64,000 bases of DNA from Melieria omissa (Eukaryota; Arthropoda; Insecta; Diptera; Ulidiidae), in the NCBI GenBank assembly GCA_963971225.1, contig OZ020268.1:117255510-117319509 (forward strand), in the 5' to 3' direction. Of the stretch, positions 33,106-44,385 are shown one piece after another (the stretch's first letter is position 1; each line of letters begins with the position of its first letter). The translations under genes and the position numbers were made by a program. Below the pieces are notes generated by a model. It was not told the origin of the DNA. It made no database searches and saw nothing but the letters and a program-made list of their open reading frames with translations.

Positions 33106-34368
33106 TTTGCCACGTAGATTTTCCTCTTTCATTTCACACCCACATTTGTAACAAAAACAAAAATTTATTTCTAAGTTAAAAAATTGTCAATACTTTTTCT
33201 TCCCCTTTTAGTCCCCAATAATCTCCAAAAGCAACGAAAATTGCAAGAAAACAATTTTGCTTTAATTATTCAAAAATTCCTACAACTCATCGTGCAGCAG
33301 CAACCAACCTACTCACCGCTCAATTTATGGTCTGATGTGTCGCCATAGAGGCCAAACGCGCAAATATGGCAATAAAAAGGTTACGCACGCGCAGACGGCG
33401 GTGTGAGCGCAAAATTTGGCATATGTCGCGCCAAGAAATTCAAATTGCACAATTGTGCCTGTATGTGTGTGTGTGTTTTGTTTTTCCTGGAGCAGCAACT
33501 AAATTAAGCACAGCAGTTGCTGCATCGAATGCATTCGAAATGAAAAAAAGGCAAGCAAGGAAAAAAGCTGCCAACTGCTGCTAATGTAGTGAAAATGCAA
33601 ACAGCGGCCTACGAACAAAACCAATACAAAAGATGAAAATACATAATACGCCAACAAAAACAACGTTGGCATTAAAGGCAGCGCATTATTGTGTGAGAGA
33701 AGCAAACAAAAACGCGGCAACACGAAGAGCCAACAAATGCTGAAATCACTTAAGGTGCACACAATGCAACATAAAAACCATTGCGCGCTGCACGATCAGT
33801 GCGGATCTTAATGCGAATCTTGTAATTTATTTGTAGCGCCAGTTGTGGCGGCGGCTGCACCGCACCATTGCGATTTCCATTTTGCAACTCCATTCGGCAG
33901 CGACACATCGTCGTCGTCGTAGTCGTCGTCGTCGATCGACGTCGATGCCCTTTCGCAGATAATTTGCATGAATTTGCGATCGTTGTCGTTGTCGAATCGA
34001 TGCGATCGACGTTATCACCGCTGCCGCTGCGGCGTTCGTACTAAAATGTCGCAAATGCAGCAAGAGTTGCGTGAAAAGCTTTTAGCTTTGCGCCCTTTGG
34101 CCGGCGCGGCAACGAGAATGGCAAATGACAGCGCGCCGCATTTAAATGCGTTTTTATGAGGCGCTGACCAATAAAACCGGCCAACGGCCGCAATAGTTTA
34201 GATTGTTATCGGCCGACAAGCCGAGCAACAAGTGAGGTGAGAGGCGATCGCTAGGCGGTTTGAAGAAATATGGCAGCGTTAAAAGGTTTTACCGATCGGC
34301 GGCGACAAGTGTTGTGGCATTACGGCAAATATTTATGCGATTTGGAGGGATAACAATGCAAAAATGAA
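33106..34368. other. Non-coding, with GC-richer island 33.3-34.3 kb
   Basis: GTCGTCGTCG triplets at 33911-33935 and many CpG. No recognised gene or transposon. Confidence 0.4.
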
Positions 34369-34866
34369 AGGTCCATATAACTGATGTGTCTGAAACGTTT
34401 CAGTTTGGCTTAATTTATGTTCGGCACTCTTGCAAGTTTTTCCCATTTCTCATGCAAAAATTTTCAGGTGTCAAAAGTTTATTCATATAGCGTCGAATGG
34501 ATTGGTGTTTCATTAGGTTCTATTTATGAATATTCCCTCAAGGTCCATATAACTGATGTGTCCTAAACGTTTCAGTTGACTTAATTTATGTTCGGCACTC
34601 AAACAAGTTTTTCCCATTTCTCATGAAAAAATCATCAAGATGTCAAAAGTTAATTCATTTAGCCTCGAATGGATCGGTGTTTCATTAGTTTCTATTTATA
34701 AATATTCTCTCAAGGTTCATATAACTGATGTGTCTGTCTGCGGCACTCTAGCAAGTTTTTCCTTTTTCCCATTTCTTATGCAAAAATCATCAATGTGTCA
34801 AAAATTAATTCATATAGCGTCGAATGCATCGGTGTTTAATTAGTTTATATTTATAAATATTCTTTA
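34369..34866 (+). repeat. Three tandem copies of a 172-bp unit
   Basis: Units start AGGTCCATATAACTGATGTG at 34369, 34541 and (one change) 34713. The first two are exactly 172 bp; the third lacks about 18 bp after its start. Each holds GCAAGTTTTTCCCATTTC-like and CGTCGAATGGAT-like phrases. No frame is conserved between units. It looks like a minisatellite or a short satellite-like patch. Confidence 0.95.
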
Positions 34867-35322
34867 AAGTTACAGTGATAAAATGTTTGTGTGAGGTCTG
34901 CAGGTGCAGGTCTGCACCGCGTGTGCCCAAATCACGTTTGAGACATTTGGCAAGCGAGGAATTTTTTCCTTTGGAAAATGAAAAATAATGCAGTTGTTCA
35001 CACAAACAGAAAACAAGCTTCTATAATTTTATTCTAAACACAGCTCAAAATCGGGCAGATCACATATTTTTTCTTACTGTTTCTTAGTTGAGCTTTTAGT
35101 CCTATTTCGACCAAAACTAATTAAAGTATCTCAACACTTTAACGCTAGTTTAATAAAACGTAGATCGGCTCAAGTTGGGACTCTTGAGGTCGAAGCTCTC
35201 TTGCCAATCTTCTCTGGAATCTGGCAGTTAACAAAGGGAAGGCTACAGAATGGGGGCCGCAAGTTAATGATCCACGTTGAAGTTGTTGCTTTCGGAGTGT
35301 TTGAAAAATATTTATGTGTTTG
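34867..35322. other. Unassigned stretch
   Basis: No feature recognised. Confidence 0.35.
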
Positions 35323-35606
35323 AACCCTAGAAGGGTAATCCTACTTTACATACGTTGTTGGTAATCTTTGTCGAATCGACGAAGTCGTATTCAACTCCGA
35401 TTTTTGGAAGAACTAGAAATCGTATAAACTCTAACTTCGTTATATAACTATACTTCGACATTTTTTTATAAATAATTCGCACAATAAAGCACATCACCGA
35501 CTGAGGTCATACGAAAAAAAAAGCAATCAGATCGGAGAATAAGGATAAATTTGAAGAAACGTATGTGATGTTCGTCGCATCGACGAAGGTCACCCTTCAA
35601 GGGTTA
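35323..35606. mobile_element. Possible small inverted-repeat element
   Basis: Left AACCCTAGAAGGGTAATCC and right (read inward) AACCCTTGAAGGGTGACC form imperfect terminal repeats of about 18 bp. TCGACGAAG-type words occur inside both ends. No clear target duplication. Confidence 0.5.
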
Positions 35607-36169
35607 GGAGACCTCCTCGAAAATGTACTCAATAGTCTCAATAGGTGAGCAGCAAACAACAGATTGAGCGTAAATCCGCATACAATTTAGGTTAATCTAT
35701 TCATTAGAAAGCACCGAATGCAAGACAACAATTCTGTGGTCAAAAGCAATAACCGCCTAAGTCGTAAATTGCTGTTCCGAGTAATCTCGCTTTAAAGTTT
35801 TAGCGCGTAGTGTATTCGCTATGGGAATGCGAATAGGTTTTTATTAATAACTTTTTTTATTTTAAAGTTAGAAGCTCCCCGATTTTACACAAAGGTAGAG
35901 CACAGTCAAGGGAACGTGGTGGCATCCATAACTCAATTTCTTCTTAAGAAAGCTTAAGTCTACTAAGCGGTTAGTGCTTTTGACCACAGAATTTTCGCAA
36001 AAGCAGGTTTAACGGCTCAGAGAAGTAGCTAATTTGTAATGTTGAAAATAATGTTATTTGCATTTTTCCATAGCGACAGTGTCTTGGTTGGTGGGTTGGT
36101 TCAAGTGGCATTGTTGCAACATTCAATAAGCGCGTTAGCGCCGTTTTGAAACCACTATTCCCGGTAGGT
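35607..36169. other. Unassigned stretch
   Basis: No feature recognised. Confidence 0.35.
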
Positions 36170-36640
36170 ACCCTAAGGTATATTGTGTGGTGTCATCTGG
36201 ACTTATATGTATCTATCCATACATGTCCTTATATCCAGTCCGAGATGTTAAAGAAAGAGAGTATTGAGTTTACGTTTCCATTTGCTATTTCTTCTAAAGT
36301 CCGAAATATCGTTTTCCTAGCGTCTTCCATCTCCTTCTTGCTAAGGCCGGACAGGCGCAAAGAAAATGGATTTTCCGGATTTCACAGCTGTGACAGCTGG
36401 TGTTGTATGGAATCCCTTTTTTGCCGCGTGCTCTCCAGTGGGTAAGTGATGACTGCCGTTAGTCTTGCCACATCCCGTCGGGCTTTGTTCAAGAACTCCG
36501 CGATCCTATTTTTGTCGCATGTTGGCCACAGGGATCTGTTGATTTTATAGGATTTCGACCTCTGCGAACTAGTGTTGGCTTTGGCGAGGAAGTCCTTCGA
36601 GACCTCGCTCTTGATAGAGACCAGTGGGGACAGTGTCTTA
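36170..36640 (-). pseudogene. Non-LTR ORF2 C-terminus with zinc knuckle
   Basis: The minus strand reads NRSLWPTCDKNRIAEFLNKA (36481-36540), then a run ending LTAVIT. After a frameshift it gives CHSCEIRKIHFLCACPALAR (about 36340-36397). L-W-P-x-x-D-K-x-R plus a C-x2-C...H-x4-C knuckle is the arrangement that closes RNase H-bearing non-LTR ORF2 proteins. The stretch between the two, where L-T-G-H-C-x-I-G is expected, is scrambled. The knuckle residues themselves are intact (Cys, Cys, His, Cys). No upstream reverse transcriptase is seen. Confidence 0.65.
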
Positions 36641-37245
36641 CTGGGATCTATGATTTAATTTTTGGAGGGTTGCGTACACAACTTTTGAGACAACTACGAT
36701 TTGAAACCATATTTTTCGTTTGAAATTTTTGAAACAAACACATATTTGCAATGGGTGTGAACTTCCCAAAACTCCACTGAAGTTAGATATCGAAGTGTTT
36801 TTTTACAAGGAATATTAATATCGAAGGAGAAAGCTAAGAAATTTGGTGTTCTATCGGATACTCAGAAATCATCAAGAAAACTCTAAACTAAATTTATCTG
36901 GTTCATTCAAACTTACTATGGGTCTCGGGTTGAGGGTCAAATGAATAAATCCCTATGGTGCATTGGCTCGAAAGGAGGCCTGAATAGACTTGATTGGACC
37001 AACATCTTTTTGCGACATTACAAGGAACATATTTTGTAATCTATTCAAACTTAATGAGTTAAACGATAGGCGTTCATTAGTCCAGAGTTCCTAATTAAGT
37101 TCCTGGAAAGTACTTTTGGGAAAACATTTGTCATAGTTTTGCTATAAGAAAGCTATAGAAAACCTATGTTCTTCATAATTCTAGTGATACTTTAGAAGTG
37201 ACAGGGAAACCTCAACCGATTAGTTTTAATATCGTTGATCTAGAG
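36641..37245. other. Unassigned, with hAT-like scrap
   Basis: Sequence at about 36655-36745 (ACAACTTTTGAG, GAAACCATATTTT) echoes the interior of the CAGTGGCGC MITE family; no ends are present. Confidence 0.35.
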
Positions 37246-37325
37246 CAGTGATGATCATTCGGTTGTCCGCGAGTAACAATAAGCAGAGTCACGACTGCTC
37301 GTGAGTAGCAGAATGCCCATCACAG
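37246..37325. mobile_element. Short hAT-like MITE remnant
   Basis: About 80 bp between CAGTGATGATCATTC and (read inward) CTGTGATGGGCATTC. The flanking octamers ATCTAGAG and GTCAAGAG match at 6 of 8 positions. Very small; could be an internally deleted copy. Confidence 0.5.
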
Positions 37326-39349
37326 GTCAAGAGCGCATTTGGGCACCATAGATTAAAGGTTGGTGTGGTCTCCCTTTGGTGACTATTCCCCTTATTTTTT
37401 AACACATTCATAAGCTAAGATTGTTTTTCTTATTAACTAGAAGACATGTCTACAATATTGACTGTGCACACATGATTGGATTAAAATCTCTTTCTATCTT
37501 AACTCGATGAGACCAAAATTGATAAGGCTAACTCATTGATTGAGAAACAAAACTAAGAAAATTATTGAAACTAAATAAATTCAAGTGGGCATTGAATTTC
37601 CGCCCATTCCTAACCTAGTCAACTGTGCCACATCCGGCTGGAGTATGTGCAACATTTAATCATCACACACTCACACACAGCGGAAACGCACGACGCCAAC
37701 AAATAGTGGCAGCGATTATGACAAGATTTATGCCTGATTTGAGTGCTGCGATTGGGTGCTGCGACATTCAGTACGCACACAATGCCGAAGCTGAGGCATT
37801 AAAGCTTTTGATTTATGACATCAAAGCCAGCTCGCAGTTCATATCGACAGCACTTTGCTAGAAGTGTCTTTAAGGATGTGCAGAGAAATACTCACAATAT
37901 TTTAATTAAAGGTTAATTAAAGCGATTTTTTTAAGCTTTTTGTCGCTTTTGACGTTTGGCTTGCAACGCCGATTTTAATTACAGTTGTTGCCAAGGCCAA
38001 AGTTCACACAATAAAAAGGCTCTTTATTAACTGAAAAGCCGGCTAGACAGTTGTCTGTTCTGTCGACCTTTTTCGGGCGCTTGCTTGTTTGAAAAGCAAT
38101 GCAAAAGCGAATTAATTAAAATATTAAAGGCTTTTTGTTGTTGCTGTTGGGATTGTTGACGGCCGCTTTGAGCATATTTGATATTTTTTCACTGACAAGC
38201 TTTTACAATTAATGTACAACATGGCAACCGCATGTGGCAACTACTGCTAGTATTAAACTCATATAAAAACAACAACAACAAGAACAACTTTAGTTGAACA
38301 ACTCATTAGGCGCACTTAGTTGGCGGCAAAACACGCCACGGGAGCAGCCGCAACTGTTGTAAGTTTTACTTATTTTTTTTTTAACGCATGCAACATTAAT
38401 GATTTTGCTACAACTGTCTTGCGCTGGCAACAAGTTGCAACAACTTGTACGCTTTTGAAGCCACAACGAGCTGCACAGCAATTGACCTCAACGTAAATAC
38501 ATACACGGCTGTTCAATGTTCAATGTGTGCAATAACAATGCACCAGTGTTGCATGCGATTTTTTTGTTTCTTGCGCGTTTTCTGTTTTATTTTACTCACA
38601 TAAATTGCTTTGCCGAAAATTGCTTTCGATTTTTTTCTGTAAACGACAACAATATTGCGTTGAAAATTCACACAGCCAGTCGTGGCGCGCCATGAAAAGC
38701 GAAATCTCAAAAATTCGATACTTTAATCTGTGCTCAACAAACGCTTTCAAGCTGTTAATGCCGCATGTGTTGCATGCAACTTTACATAGATACATGCGCC
38801 GGCAGCAGCAGCAGCAGCAACAATCGCCGCATAAAGGGTGTCAAATGCTGGCAATTTATGATATCTCGCGTGTGTGCGGCCGGTAATAAATTGGTTCGAG
38901 GTTGTTGTAATGGCGGCCAAAATATGATTTAAATGCGTTTCGACTGCTTACATGCGGTTTTGTGGAGGGTGCCACCCGCTGTGTGCGTGTGTGCGCTGCG
39001 AACAACTCAATTTGCCTAAGAGGTGGATTGTTTTTATTCTTTTGGTTTTTGGTTTTGGTTTTTCCCTCTTGGCTGCATGTTTGTGTTGGCGATACGTGGT
39101 GAAAAAGAAAACAAAAAAAAAATAACTCAACATGGATAAAGGTTTCAGTTTTTTGTTTGCTTAATAAATAAATATTTATTTATTTGAATATATTAAATAT
39201 AAATAAAAATATAAATGTATTAAATATATACTTAATAAATATATAATGAAATAATAAATAAATACTTAATAAAAATAACTAAAAAATGCCTAAACGATTT
39301 TCTGTTGAATATTGCTAAAAATTTTAAGAAATCTCTACTGAAATTAGCC
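37326..39349. other. Non-coding, with GC-richer island 37.6-38.9 kb
   Basis: CAACAACAACAA at 38270-38282, CAG triplets at 38802-38821, and an AAATAAATA-type low-complexity patch at 39165-39285. No gene recognised. Confidence 0.4.
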
Positions 39350-39520
39350 GGTCTCGATACTCCAGCGAGTAGCGCGCGGGCTTTTCATGCCGAGACCTTA
39401 GGTTCGAATCCTAGTTTGGACTGGTGAAACACTCGTCTACTTCAATCGCTATATAGGTAGCCGGTCAATGTGGCTGGAACTGAATTAGCGAAGAGTTGAC
39501 GTGTTGAAAGACTAGGATTA
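39350..39520 (+). mobile_element. tRNA-derived SINE, copy 2, truncated
   Basis: The head matches copy 1: A-box-like TACTCCAGCGAGTAGCGCG at 39358-39376 and a perfect B box GGTTCGAATCC at 39401-39411, followed by the shared ACTCGTCTACTTC at 39430-39442. The body then diverges from copy 1, and the hairpin part is missing. It abuts a mariner end at 39522. Confidence 0.75.
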
Positions 39521-39523
39521 CTA

Positions 39524-39960
39524 CGAGGGCGGGTCGATAAGTCCGTGACTTTTTGAATTTCCCGCCTCTTAATTGAAATGGCAACTCTGCTCCCGTCAAC
39601 AGTCATCTGTCAGTTGACTCTTGTCAAAAATTGAACAAGCTGTGACATTTAGTTTGTTTTTGACAGCCTTTGACAGACTACCGCGTTGACTGAGAAGAAA
39701 ATGGAAAAAAGTGAATTTCGTGTGCTCATTAAGCAAATCTCTTTCCGCCGAGCCATTTCTTCAAGTTTGGGAACAAGAAATAGTCACTTGGGGCTAGATC
39801 GGATGAATAGTCGGGATGAGGGAGCAATTCGTAGCCCAATTCATGGATTTTTGCCATGGAAACTGCAATGGAAACGGCTTTGGCCGTTTGCGTTGGGCGA
39901 TAATGAATCCGTCAGTCAGTCAATCAGACAAACGTTTATGTATATCCATAGAAATTGAAA
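39524..39960. mobile_element. Rearranged mariner derivative
   Basis: A TA at 39522-39523 is followed by CGAGGGCGGGTCGATAAGTC, a mariner-like end, then an untranslated leader and the transposase start (MEKSEFRVLIK at 39701-39733). Directly after this comes a piece of the transposase C-terminal half in the opposite orientation (39741-39857). The rest of the gene and the second terminus are absent. An AAACGGC...GCCGTTT palindrome sits near 39875-39892. This is a different mariner lineage from the one at 17.9 kb. Confidence 0.7.
39741..39857 (-). pseudogene. Inverted mariner catalytic fragment
   Basis: The minus strand reads MAKIHELGYELLPHPDYSSD then LAPSDYFLFPNLKKWLGGK. The Asp of A-P-S-D-Y is the third catalytic residue of mariner transposase. 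The fragment is 39 codons long and in frame. It lies head to head with the N-terminal codons of the same kind of gene at 39701-39733, so an internal deletion and inversion produced the present form. It cannot make a transposase. Confidence 0.8.
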
Positions 39961-41145
39961 TAAAGAAGAGCTCAAACTTCAACTTCTATATTCAATGTAC
40001 ATGTCATTTATGGTTATATACTCATGTTTTTTGACCAAAAATTCCCTGAATTCTTAAACCAGTTGTTGAGCGAAAATGTTGCAATCCCTTTAACCATTGA
40101 AATCAACGCCACTTGCAACCTGCACCACGGCCACGGCACTGCAGCAATTGCTTCCAAGACTGAACTCTATTATTATTACGGAATAAGAAGAAGAAGAGCG
40201 CATGTTAATGAGCCTACGTCAGTAGTTGCCCTAACAACTCAATTAAAGCGGCTGCATGGCCCGTGTGGCTGGTGAGGCATTAATGGCCACACGGCCGCGG
40301 CGTGCAACATGTTGTGCGCGCTGCGCATTGTTGCCCTTGGCAATGCAATATGCGCGCGTGTGTGTGTGTGTGTGTGTGTATGCAAAGCGTGTAGTTTGCC
40401 AATGTTAATGCTGCTGCCACTGCGAACGCACAAGCGCGGATTAATTGCTGGCTTGTTGGTTGCAAGCGCGGAATTTGGACGCCAACAACAACCCAACAAC
40501 ACACATTACATTCCGAGCAACATTTTTTCGTTTTATTGCCACAATGATTAGTTGACATTGTTGGCGACTAGTGGTAACCATTGTTGTTGTTGTTGGGCGC
40601 GTGTTGCCACATTGCCGGTCGCTATTATTAAATGTAATAATCAAGTTGAATGATTAGCGGCGGCGCAAGTTGCCCAGCGCGTACAGAAATTGAAGTGATT
40701 CGCTTTGGAATGAGTCGAGTGTTGGCCATTTTTTGCGGTTGTGGGTATGTGAGGGTTAAGTGATGTGTGGAGCAGGAGTGCGTATGGCATAAGAAGTCTC
40801 CATTGTATGGGCGCAATTAAGTACAATGTAAGAACATGAAGTAGGTGTGTCTCAAGCGGCTAGTAGAGACTCTGTCTATAGGCAAACACACACACACATG
40901 ATCATTTAAAATTGTTGGGTTGTCACAAAAGTTGATTCACTTTGTTACAACTCTTGGGCACTTGAAAGTTCGAAAACTTTATTACTATTGATGCAGTTTA
41001 TATCAGTTTAAGATATTTAACTGATAAGTGGATATACAGAAATGTTAGGTAGAACCGATTTAAAAGGTTTGAGTCTATGAACATTTATTTGAAACGCAAG
41101 TACCAGATGGACATCCTTAACGTTAATTAAGAAAAAGACAGAGAT
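39961..41145. other. Non-coding, with GC-richer island 40.1-40.8 kb
   Basis: (GT)n at 40357-40379, (GTT)n at 40582-40596, (CA)n at 40886-40899. No gene recognised. Confidence 0.45.
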
Positions 41146-41828
41146 GAATTTTGCTTTGTAGAAACCCAAAAGTTGACAATCTTATAACTCCGATCGTATG
41201 GGAGACGCCCTCTGGTGGTGAATTTCTGAACCTTAATTAATTTTGTATTTTTTCTACTCAAGAATCTTAGCGATCGCTGAATAAATAATTTAAATCTGTT
41301 CAGCAGTTTCCGAGATACGATGTTTTCTCTCTTACTTAACTACTACACTTACAAGTTGGAAGCCAATTGCATTGAAAATTGCCAGTTTTGTATGGCAGCT
41401 CCCTTAAGACTTGGATATAGCGGGTAGGTATGTTTAGAAGAAACATTTGGAAGGAAATATAAATGGGTGTCGGTCATACATTTGACACGTCTAGGGGCAA
41501 CCTGGGAGCAGTGGAAGCCTATTTTGTAAAAAGCACCATTTTGTATGGAAGCCCCATTAAGGGTTGGAGATGGGGAATAAATATATTTGAAAGAAATTTT
41601 CCTTAGAGAAAACTAGTGGGGGTCGGTCATAGATTTTAACCCTCTAAGAACAACTTCTGACCAGCTGTGGAGCAATTTGTCGAATTTCCCAGCTTTTTTG
41701 TGAACTTTGACTTCGATGCGACGCCACTTAGCTCCACAATTTTTTGGTTCATGCACTTCTTCACCCAACAGCACAAAATGAGAGGTTGCGAAGCATCGAA
41801 ATCGAAAAATTTGCACTAAATCATGTCT
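41146..41828. repeat. Interspersed repeat family A, copy 2
   Basis: Same orientation and full length as copy 1 at 14040-14722, including the duplicated internal sub-unit. The shared phrase CCCTCTGGTGGTGAATTTCT lies at 41208 here and at 14105 there. Confidence 0.85.
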
Positions 41829-42358
41829 AGTGGACATGTGTTTCCAAAGTCTGCCAAAGCCTTTTTTTGTCTAGAACAGGGAACCAGGAGCCTAATTTTG
41901 ACCTAATCTAATCAATTTTGAGCTTTCTAATCCAGTCTTAGCAGCTAAAGAAGATGAACATAATGTAAGCTGTCTTTCATCAGAATAATGTCAAACCCCA
42001 AACTTCCTTGATGAGATGTCAAAAATAAGAGACAATTTGAATGTGGATGCTTTAATGGTTATTTTTATAGCTCACAACTTTGACTAACATATCTTTCAGT
42101 TAGTTCGAAACAAATTTAAAAATTAACACTTTAGTAGAAAAATTACTATTGATTTTTTTTAGTGCAGTTAGGATATTGCAGCTTTAGTTAACTGCATTTA
42201 TTAGCTAAAATATTTATTACTATAAAAATATATTATAATAAAAATTACAAAATCCCAGAGCTAAGCTTTTTTCGCAGAACAATACACTATTCACTCTTAA
42301 TAAACATCAATTTGTCTGACTGCTTGGTGCTAAGATCTTAAAAGCATCAATCTAAAGC
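41829..42358. other. Unassigned AT-rich stretch
   Basis: No feature recognised. Confidence 0.35.
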
Positions 42359-42398
42359 AGTGGCGCACTCTGGATTTCATTTTGGGGGCTCTGTATAC

Positions 42399-42644
42399 AA
42401 ATTTTTATCCCAATATCCACCCAAAATGTTTCCAAAAACAGATATCTAAATCCTAAAAGGACCCCTGTTTTGTGATCCATTGATCTAGAGATATCACCAT
42501 CTATGTTTAAGAAATAAATTTTGATTCAATATCCACCCAAAATGTTTCCAATAACAGATATCTAAACCCCAAAAGACCCCTGTTTTGTAATTCATTGATC
42601 TAGAGATATGACTATCTATAGTATGTTTAAGAAACCAACTGCGG
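42399..42644. repeat. Tandem duplication, period about 125 bp
   Basis: AATATCCACCCAAAATGTTT occurs at 42411 and 42530; both copies continue through ACAGATATCTAAA, ACCCCTGTTTTGT and CATTGATCTAGAGATAT to a GTTTAAGAAA phrase. It adjoins a CAGTGGCGC hAT-like end at 42359. Confidence 0.85.
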
Positions 42645-42706
42645 TAAATACAATGTGTAATATTTAAAAAATTTTCAAGGTTTTCTTGGAACTAGGCGTC
42701 TAATAA

Positions 42707-43298
42707 CACTGCACAACACAAAAAAATAACAAGGATCTGACAACGGATTCCAGTAGAGGGGGCCAAAAAAATTTATAAGTTTTGTAGGAGATTTTAGTAC
42801 CAAGTTTGAATAAGTACGAAATAGACACTTAAACACATTTTCAGTTATGGCTTAATTCTGGCGTTCAAGTTAATTTCTGAGCTTTAATGTACTCAGAGAT
42901 CTATAGTAAAACTTTACGGCGAATATTTTCGTGGCACATTTTGTCCCTAAAAAGTCCTGTTTTACATGACATTTTTGGCATCTTAGTAAAAAATGGTCGA
43001 ATTGATCCATACAAATAGGAGCTACAGGATTAAAATGTTCCACAAATTTATTCCTCGAAGTATTTTACATCAAATTGCTGAACACATCATATACCTAAAA
43101 TGTGAGGTTACATGGTTTTCATATGCCGATTCACCATAAGAATGTACAAAAAGGGGGAAAACTTTGACCCCCTCTAAAAAAAAATTCAGACGTAAACTTT
43201 CAAAACGCCCAAACACGAATATTTTTTTTGGCTCCCTCTACCAGAATCCGTTGTCAGAACATTGTTACTTAAAAAAAATTTGATTTTGTTGTGCAGTG
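42707..43298. mobile_element. MITE with CACTGCACAACA ends
   Basis: 592 bp. The imperfect terminal repeats extend about 65 bp: CACTGCACAACA at both ends, then TCTGACAACGGATTC and AGAGGG...GCCAAAAAAA. Flanks are TAA (42704-42706) and CAA (43299-43301), an imperfect 3-bp duplication. No coding capacity. The ends fit the CACYGYRCRACA pattern of the elements at 19.3 and 56.6 kb. Confidence 0.75.
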
Positions 43299-44084
43299 CA
43301 ATTAAAAATAAAAAAAGTGTTAAACTTACCTGACAACCCTATAAATATGTGCACGTGTGTGAATTGACGTGTGAGTAGTATAGTCTGTCTGCCATCAAGT
43401 GCTGGCTAGAAATATTCCAGCGTATACTGAAAAAAAGTGATAATATTGCACTTGAGTTGCTTGTCTCATTTCTCTTACCTTTTGTTTCATTTTTTGTTAC
43501 CTTACAATGTATGTAACTTTTTATTTTTCCAACTCTTCTTCTCACTTTTCATTTCGGTTTTTTATTTCTATTTTTATTACTTGTTAAGTATTTTCACACA
43601 TTCATATGTGCAACCATGAAGAAAGAAAATACAGGGAGGAGGCGAGTGGGCGTTGCATCAGCAGTAACGTGAAAAAGCGTGGCAACGTTGACATTTGACA
43701 AAATGATGAACTGGCTGCCACGACGCTGCTTGCAGCGGTTTGTTGCGACCGTGAAATGCAAAGACAAAAGGACACTCAGACATGTGTGTGTGTGTGTGTG
43801 TTCCGTCTGCGTGCGAGTGTGTAATGAAGATGCAGTGGCAGTCATGTGTCTTCTTCTCTCTCTCTCTCTGTGGCTCGCTCAGCGTGTCGTCCATGAAGAA
43901 TGCGTTAATTTATCAAGCAAAAAAAAAACAAAACACAACATAGACAACAACAACAAAAGGGCGTGAAGCTGTCTAGACAAATGTGCTTCAAAGGTTAAAA
44001 TGACAAGTGTTGCATGCAATCGCGCACAAGCGACGTTAGCTGAAAGGATGTGGCAGTAAAGCACACACACACACACACATACAC
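43299..44084. other. Non-coding, microsatellite-rich
   Basis: (GT)n at 43782-43801, (TC)n at 43854-43868 and (CA)n at 44061-44088. No gene recognised. Confidence 0.45.
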
Positions 44085-44098
44085 ACACTTGCACTTGC

Positions 44099-44371
44099 TG
44101 AGGTCATTGCGGTTTTGCGGGGTGCTGAAAGACAGCGCAACAGATGTAGGTAGTAAAAAATTATACTCGTACTGTGACCACGTCGAACAATCGACAGACG
44201 ATTGAGCCTAGCGCTTAAACCCTCCTCCCGACGAAAAACCTAACGGTAGTACCGGGCGGGCTAAAGGACGAGAAAGAGGTGGTTTTAGTGAGGTTAAAGT
44301 CCCACACTGACGGGGTTTTTGGCTTTAGATGCTTTCCATCTCTATAATAAAAAAAAAAAAAAAAAAAAAAA
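44099..44371 (+). mobile_element. Retroposed insert with poly(A) and 14-bp duplication
   Basis: The same 14 bases ACACTTGCACTTGC occur at 44085-44098 and 44372-44385. Between them are 273 bp ending in about 24 A residues, the signature of target-primed reverse transcription. The insert holds GGTGGTTTTAGTGAGGTTAA and TCCCACACTGACGGGGTTTT, phrasing I associate with the 3' ends of fly R1-like non-LTR elements. It is probably a 5'-truncated LINE copy; a SINE is possible, but no B box is seen. Confidence 0.85.
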
Positions 44372-44385
44372 ACACTTGCACTTGC

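Noticed and set aside
39355..39425. Second functional tRNA gene
   Set aside because: Same head as the SINE at 23.0 kb with poor cloverleaf pairing.
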